Source: an uncultured Clostridia bacterium | GTDB taxonomy: Bacteria > Bacillota > Clostridia > Oscillospirales > Acutalibacteraceae | Direction of reading: 5' to 3' | DNA: 9,036 nucleotides | Assembly (NCBI GenBank): GCA_946409885.1 | Contig: CAMJYF010000042.1 | Span: forward strand, 1 to 9,036 | Shown: piece after piece, positions 5,974 through 9,036 of the stretch | Layout: each line of letters starts with the position of its first letter | Numbering within the stretch: the stretch's first letter is position 1 | The notes under the pieces: model-generated | Database searches by the model: none | Told to the model about the DNA's origin: nothing | Seen by the model: the letters and a program-made list of their open reading frames with translations, nothing else | Program-made: the position numbers and the translations under genes

Positions 5974-7287
5974 ATGGAAATCGAGCGGGACTTTTATCTG
6001 AATCAGTTGACCGCAAAAATGCACAACGGCAGGGTCAAGATCATCACCGGCATCCGGCGCTGCGGCAAATCCTATCTGCTCTCCAGGCTGTTCAAAAACT
6101 TTCTGGTTGCCAACGGCACGCCGGAAGAGCAGATCATAGAGGTGGCGCTGGACAAAAAGGAATTCGACGATCTGCGCAACCCCGACAAGCTGTATGCATA
6201 TATCATGGCGCGTATTGACGGCAGCCGTCAGTATTATATTTTTATTGATGAGATACAGCTTTCCTATCGGGTAAAAAAGCCGGGGATCGACGAAAGCATG
6301 GTGGCGCCGGAGGACCGCGACCTGATCTATACCACGTTTTACGACGTGCTGAACGACCTGATGGCCCGCCCCAATCTGGATATCTACGTGACCGGCAGCA
6401 ATTCCAGAATGCTTTCAAAGGATATCGCCACCAATTTCCGGGACAGAGGCGTGGAGATCCGGCTTCATCCCCTCAGCTTTGCGGAGTATTATCCGGTCTC
6501 CGGCAAAGAAAAAGCGGATGCCTGGGAGGATTATCTGGTGTACGGCGGTATGCCGCTGGCTGTGCTGGAGCAGGAGGAACGGGAGAAAGAACGGTATCTG
6601 ACCGATTTGTTCCGCAAGGTATATCTTGCGGATGTAGTAGAGCGGTACGGCGCGCAGGAGGAGTATGTGGAAAACCTTGCGGACGTGCTCTGCTCGGCCG
6701 TCGGTTCGCTGACCAACCCACTGAAGCTGGCCAATACGGTCAATTCGGTCTATCACGCGGGTACGACGGATAAAACCGTGAAAAAATATCTGGATATACT
6801 GGAGGACGCCTTCCTGTTCCGTTCGGCCAAGCGTTATGACGTGAAGGGAAAGGCGCACATGGGGTCGCCTCTCAAATACTACGCCGAGGACGTGGGGCTG
6901 CGCAACGCCCGCCTGAACTTCCGTCAGACGGAGGAAACGCATCTCATGGAGAACGTCATTTTCAACGAACTGATCCGCCGGGGGTATTCGGTGGACGTGG
7001 GTGTGGTGAATATCACCGATATTGTCAATGGAAAGAAAACCGAGAAACAGCACGAAATTGATTTCGTCGTCAATCTCGGCGACAGGAGAGTCTATATTCA
7101 ATCCGCGTTCAGCATCGCCGATGAGGAAAAGCGGCAGCAGGAGATCAAACCGCTGATGAAAAGCGGGGACTTCTTCAAAAAGATCGTTGTCGTCGGCGGC
7201 AGTCAGAAAGCAAGAATGGATGAAAACGGGATCCAGTACGTGGGGGTCATTCCCTTTTTGCTGGATGAAAACAGCCTGAACGGCTGA
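5974..7287 (+). CDS. AAA-type ATPase with DUF4143 C-terminal domain
   Basis: This 437-residue protein belongs to the widespread AAA_14/DUF4143 ATP-binding family, whose role is poorly known. Walker A is GIRRCGKS at 26-33; Walker B is YIFIDEIQ at about 88-95; a sensor-like YVTGSNSRMLS lies near 139-149, and RGVEIRLHPLSFAEYY near 158-173 is the usual family block. The C-terminal part (about 210-437) has the DUF4143 winged-helix region and then a restriction-endonuclease-like fold with EIDFVV near 361-366 and YIQSAFS near 374-380; Gln stands where a nuclease would have its catalytic Lys. ATG 5974 is preferred: GGAGG at 5963-5967 lies 6 nt before it, but directly touches the alternative ATG 5968. 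It starts 54 bp after the toxin on the same strand, so co-transcription is plausible. Length is typical and the gene looks intact. Confidence 0.9.
   Translation: MEIERDFYLNQLTAKMHNGRVKIITGIRRCGKSYLLSRLFKNFLVANGTPEEQIIEVALDKKEFDDLRNPDKLYAYIMARIDGSRQYYIFIDEIQLSYRVKKPGIDESMVAPEDRDLIYTTFYDVLNDLMARPNLDIYVTGSNSRMLSKDIATNFRDRGVEIRLHPLSFAEYYPVSGKEKADAWEDYLVYGGMPLAVLEQEEREKERYLTDLFRKVYLADVVERYGAQEEYVENLADVLCSAVGSLTNPLKLANTVNSVYHAGTTDKTVKKYLDILEDAFLFRSAKRYDVKGKAHMGSPLKYYAEDVGLRNARLNFRQTEETHLMENVIFNELIRRGYSVDVGVVNITDIVNGKKTEKQHEIDFVVNLGDRRVYIQSAFSIADEEKRQQEIKPLMKSGDFFKKIVVVGGSQKARMDENGIQYVGVIPFLLDENSLNG
7268..7286 (-). terminator. Weak candidate terminator of the RHH gene
   Basis: CAGCC at 7272-7276 and GGCTG at 7282-7286 can form a 5-bp stem with a 5-nt loop. 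On the minus strand it is followed directly by TTTT (7271-7268). It lies just beyond the RHH stop codon, inside the 3' end of the ATPase gene. The stem is short, so this is only a possibility. Confidence 0.3.
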
Positions 7288-7291
7288 ATCG

Positions 7292-7453
7292 TTAATCGGA
7301 TTGTGGCTTTTCAGAACGGCATTCGAGGTGTTTTTTCAATATAAGGTTAATATATTGTGACAAAGAGCGGTCGTCTTCCTCCGCTCTTTCTTTTATTTTT
7401 GTCAGAACGTCGCTGTCTATGGTGATGCTGATTTTTTCTTTTAACGGTTTCAT
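7292..7453 (-). CDS. Small ribbon-helix-helix (Arc/CopG-like) DNA-binding protein
   Basis: The protein is 53 residues. A beta-strand KISITID at 7-13 is followed by helix 1 (SDVLTKIKERAEED, 14-27), a turn at DRS, and helix 2 (LSQYINLILKKHLE, about 31-44), the classic RHH plan of a dimeric repressor that inserts the strand into the major groove. ATG 7453 is chosen because AGGAGGT (7468-7462) lies 8 nt upstream; the longer open frame to 7606 would run through the promoter region and encodes hydrophobic, AT-driven residues. It is convergent with the ATPase (4 bp between stops) and divergent from the small gene at 7564. Such small RHH proteins act as antitoxins or as local repressors on mobile DNA. 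No toxin follows it in its own direction, so a repressor of the shared intergenic region is the simplest reading. Confidence 0.82.
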   Translation of the reverse strand: MKPLKEKISITIDSDVLTKIKERAEEDDRSLSQYINLILKKHLECRSEKPQSD

Positions 7454-7475
7454 GTTGGCATACCTCCTGACGCGA

Positions 7476-7481
7476 ATTATA
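7476..7481 (-). promoter_or_regulatory. Candidate -10 element for the RHH gene
   Basis: A perfect TATAAT on the minus strand (7481-7476) lies 23 bp upstream of the RHH start. No good -35 is found at 17 bp spacing; TTGTCA (7508-7503) is 21 bp away. The same DNA holds the near-symmetrical ATAT-GCG-ATAT motif at 7487-7497, flanked by CAATA and TATTG, a candidate operator for the RHH protein. Confidence 0.4.
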
Positions 7482-7501
7482 CAATAATATGCGATATAAT
7501 A

Positions 7502-7530
7502 TTGACAAATCGTATAAAGTAGGATAAAAT
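7502..7530 (+). promoter_or_regulatory. Near-consensus sigma-A promoter of the small gene
   Basis: TTGACA at 7502-7507 (6 of 6) and TAAAAT at 7525-7530 (5 of 6) are separated by exactly 17 bp. Transcription would begin near 7537, about 27 nt before the ATG at 7564. It is the best promoter in the window. The -35 box overlaps the edge of the palindromic AT-rich region next to the RHH promoter, so one bound repressor could control both directions. Confidence 0.75.
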
Positions 7531-7563
7531 AACACCAAACAAAGCACCGCGGGAGGAAAACAG

Positions 7564-7836
7564 ATGAATTTAATCGAAGAATTGTTTTACGGAAACATAT
7601 GTCCATCGGACCAGGGATATCGTGACAACCCGGAAATCTATCAGTTGGGTCAAGAGCTGGTTGCGTTGGAGGAAGCGCTTGTCAAGACGTTTTCCGACGA
7701 GCAAAAAAGAATGTATGAAGATTTTATGAGTAAAGAGATTGCCCGGAACAGTATCGAAATAAAGGATAAATTTGTTTATGGTTTTCAGCTTGGCGTGCAG
7801 TTGCTGCTGGACGCCTCGCAAGCCATAAAAATATAA
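7564..7836 (+). CDS. Small protein resembling the DUF6809 family
   Basis: This 90-residue cytoplasmic protein has no signal or membrane segment. It opens with MNLIEELFYGNICPSD and ends with a helical FVYGFQLGVQLLLDA segment; a central helix-rich part contains LVALEEALVKTFSDEQKRMYEDF. This pattern (start LIEELFYGNI-P, middle LEEALV-TFSDEQ, end F-YGFQLG) resembles, from memory, the DUF6809 proteins of about 90 residues that are frequent in Clostridia and have no known function. The ATG is supported by GGGAGG at 7551-7556, 7 nt upstream, and by a strong promoter. Local GC is low: 22 of 60 bases in 7561-7620. It is divergent from the RHH gene. It is not recognisably a toxin. The family name is a recollection and should be treated as tentative; that it is a real gene is well supported. 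Confidence 0.75.
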   Translation: MNLIEELFYGNICPSDQGYRDNPEIYQLGQELVALEEALVKTFSDEQKRMYEDFMSKEIARNSIEIKDKFVYGFQLGVQLLLDASQAIKI

Positions 7837-7841
7837 AAACA

Positions 7842-7872
7842 GCCTGACGTCGATGAAAAGCGGACGTCAGGC
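7842..7872. terminator. Bidirectional hairpin terminator between convergent genes
   Basis: GCCTGACGTC at 7842-7851 and GACGTCAGGC at 7863-7872 form a perfect 10-bp stem with an 11-nt loop. On the minus strand it is followed at once by TGTTTTTATATTTTTA, a strong U-tract that would end transcripts of the isomerase gene after they pass the stem-loop array. On the plus strand a shorter T-run (7880-7884) comes 7 nt later, just after the small gene stop at 7836. Confidence 0.75.
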
Positions 7873-7889
7873 CAATTCATTTTTATCAC

Positions 7890-7997
7890 GCGAACACGGT
7901 TTGCATCTCACGCTTCGCAGCGCGAAGCATATCATTCGCGTCAGCGAATATCACGTTTTGCGAAGCAAAACATATCATTGCAAGCGTTTACGCTTGC
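7890..7997 (-). repeat. Tandem array of five distinct stem-loops with TGATAT-like linkers
   Basis: Five hairpins follow one another about every 20 nt. Plus-strand positions: GCGAAC/GTTTGC 7890-7904 (one G-U pair); GCTTCGC/GCGAAGC 7912-7928; ATTCGC/GCGAAT 7934-7949; GTTTTGC/GCAAAAC 7955-7971; GCAAGCG/CGCTTGC 7980-7997. Loops are 3-4 nt and stems 6-7 bp. Stem sequences differ, but linkers are alike: read on the minus strand they are AATGATAT, GTGATAT, ATGATAT, GTGAGAT and, past the last hairpin, GTGATAA. The array begins immediately after the TGA of the isomerase gene (7998-8000) and ends before the terminator at 7842-7872, so it forms the 3' untranslated region of that mRNA. I do not recognise a named family. 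It may be a structural repeat element, an mRNA 3'-end stabiliser, or a relic of slipped duplication with preserved pairing. Confidence 0.8.
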
Positions 7998-8963
7998 TCA
8001 CACCCACCACATGGCGCCGGTGTCTTCGGTGATGAGCACGTCCTTCAGGAGGTTCACCGCCTTGGTCAGGCCCTCGTTCTGGCTCATGAGGCTGTCCTCG
8101 TGCTCAATGGAAAGCACGTGGTCGTAGCCCACCAGCCGCAGGTTGCTGACGATGTCCTTCCAGTACAGGGCGTCGTTGCCGTAGCCCACGGAACGGAAGA
8201 TCCAGGAGCGGTGGATCTCGTCGGCGTAGGGCTTGGTGTCCAGCACGCCGGTGCGGGCGATGTTGTACTTGTCAAGGCGCGTATCCTTGGCGTGGACGTG
8301 GAAGATGGCGTCGCCCAGCGCCCGGATCACCGCCACGGGCTCCATGCCCTGCCAGATCAGGTGGCTGGGGTCGAAGTTGGCGCCGATCTCAGGGCCGACG
8401 GCCTCCCGCAGGCGCAGCAGGGTATCGGTGTTGTAGACGCAGAAGCCGGGATGCAGCTCCAGACCGATCTTGTTGACGCCGTGGGCCTTGGCGAAGGCGA
8501 CCAGGTCCTTCCAGTAGGGGATCAGCACCTGGTTCCACTGCCAGTCGAGGATCTCCAGGAAGTCGTTGGGCCAGGGGCAGGTGACCCAGTTGGGATACTT
8601 GGCGCCCTCGTGGTCGCCGGGGCAGCCGGAGAAGGTGTTGATCTGGTCCAGCCCCATTTTTTCCGCCAGCAGAATGGTGTTGCGGATGGTCTTATCCGCG
8701 GCGGCCGCCTCTTCTTTATTGGGATGGACGGGGTTGGAATGGCAGCTGAGGGCGGAAACGCCCACGTTGTATTTCTTGAGCAGGGCGGTGAATTCGTTGA
8801 ATTTCGCCTCGTCGTGCAGCAGGATCTCCGGGTCCGCGTGGGCGTTGCCGGGATAGCCGCCGCAGCCGATCTCCACCATCTCAATGCCCAGGGAGGTGAA
8901 GTATTTCAGGGCTTCTTCCAGCGAAAGGTTGCTGAGTAAGGTGGTAAATACGCCGAGTTTCAT
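7998..8963 (-). CDS. Sugar phosphate isomerase/epimerase (xylose isomerase-like TIM barrel)
   Basis: This 321-residue protein belongs to the AP-endonuclease-2/xylose-isomerase-like TIM-barrel superfamily (PF01261), cytoplasmic enzymes that isomerise or epimerise sugars and inositol derivatives with a divalent metal. The barrel starts at MKLGVFTTLLSNLSLEEAL. Likely metal ligands are E169 (IGLELHPG), D198 (GANFDPSHL), H224 (FHVHAKD) and E287 (VLSIEHED), all in their usual order; H201 and K226 D227 add to the active site. The motif NTFSGCPGD at 109-117 and a long insert rich in Trp (126-151) are notable. ATG 8963 has AGGAGA eight nt upstream. The gene stands alone here with its promoter side cut by the window end; the 73 bases to 9036 are AT-rich with no clear promoter. 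The substrate cannot be named from sequence; genes of this kind often sit in sugar or inositol breakdown clusters. Confidence 0.92.
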   Translation of the reverse strand: MKLGVFTTLLSNLSLEEALKYFTSLGIEMVEIGCGGYPGNAHADPEILLHDEAKFNEFTALLKKYNVGVSALSCHSNPVHPNKEEAAAADKTIRNTILLAEKMGLDQINTFSGCPGDHEGAKYPNWVTCPWPNDFLEILDWQWNQVLIPYWKDLVAFAKAHGVNKIGLELHPGFCVYNTDTLLRLREAVGPEIGANFDPSHLIWQGMEPVAVIRALGDAIFHVHAKDTRLDKYNIARTGVLDTKPYADEIHRSWIFRSVGYGNDALYWKDIVSNLRLVGYDHVLSIEHEDSLMSQNEGLTKAVNLLKDVLITEDTGAMWWV

Positions 8964-9036
8964 GGTGATTGTCTCCTATCGGTATTTGTGTGTTTTTTAA
9001 TTGAATATTTTTTCAAATGACTGCCTCCAAAACGCG

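Noticed and set aside
7454..7606. N-terminal extension of the RHH frame
   Set aside because: It would overlap the divergent gene and promoter, is AT-driven and hydrophobic, and lacks a ribosome site; ATG 7453 has AGGAGGT.
7890..7997. CRISPR array
   Set aside because: The conserved part is only a 6-7 nt linker, and the variable parts are self-complementary hairpins, not spacers between long identical repeats.
7890..7997. Set of ordinary terminators for the isomerase gene
   Set aside because: None of the five hairpins is followed by a U-run; the terminator with one lies beyond them at 7842-7872.
8100..8939. 279-residue open frame on the plus strand
   Set aside because: It is antisense to the isomerase gene, which has clear metal-binding motifs; the shadow is Val/Gly/Gln-rich and has no family resemblance.

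Overview
The window looks like chromosomal DNA of a Gram-positive Clostridia-type Bacillota, perhaps an Oscillospirales-like gut anaerobe. The hints are strong AGGAGG-type ribosome sites, sigma-A-like promoters, GC-rich core genes beside AT-richer accessory genes, and families that are common in that group. The taxonomic call is inference; no rRNA or marker gene is present.

Layout. (1) 1-1915, plus strand: a promoter followed by an OmpR-type response regulator and a sensor histidine kinase that overlap by ATGA, forming one two-component operon. (2) 1935-2098: a REPIN-like pair of inverted GTAG-headed hairpins, then the hairpin terminator of the next, convergent operon. (3) 5118-2121, minus strand: an ECF sigma factor followed 13 bp later by a large membrane-anchored beta-propeller protein, probably a sigma factor and its membrane partner. 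(4) 5189-7287, plus strand: a promoter, an AbrB-like antitoxin, a PIN-domain toxin, a small palindrome and an AAA/DUF4143 ATPase. (5) 7292-7836: a 53-residue ribbon-helix-helix regulator (minus) divergent from a 90-residue small protein resembling DUF6809 (plus), sharing a 110 bp AT-rich control region with a near-consensus promoter. (6) 7842-7997: a bidirectional hairpin terminator and an array of five different stem-loops joined by a conserved TGATAT-like linker. (7) 8963-7998, minus strand: a sugar phosphate isomerase/epimerase-type TIM-barrel protein whose stop codon directly abuts the stem-loop array.

How the parts relate. Two signalling units, the two-component system and the ECF sigma/propeller pair, sit tail to tail around the REPIN-like element. 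The block from about 5150 to 7840 (toxin-antitoxin, ATPase, RHH regulator, small protein) is accessory in character and partly lower in GC than its flanks, so it may have been acquired. The strongest signal not explained by a named feature is the tandem stem-loop array at 7890-7997: stem sequences differ from unit to unit while pairing and linkers are kept, which points to selection on structure rather than on sequence.
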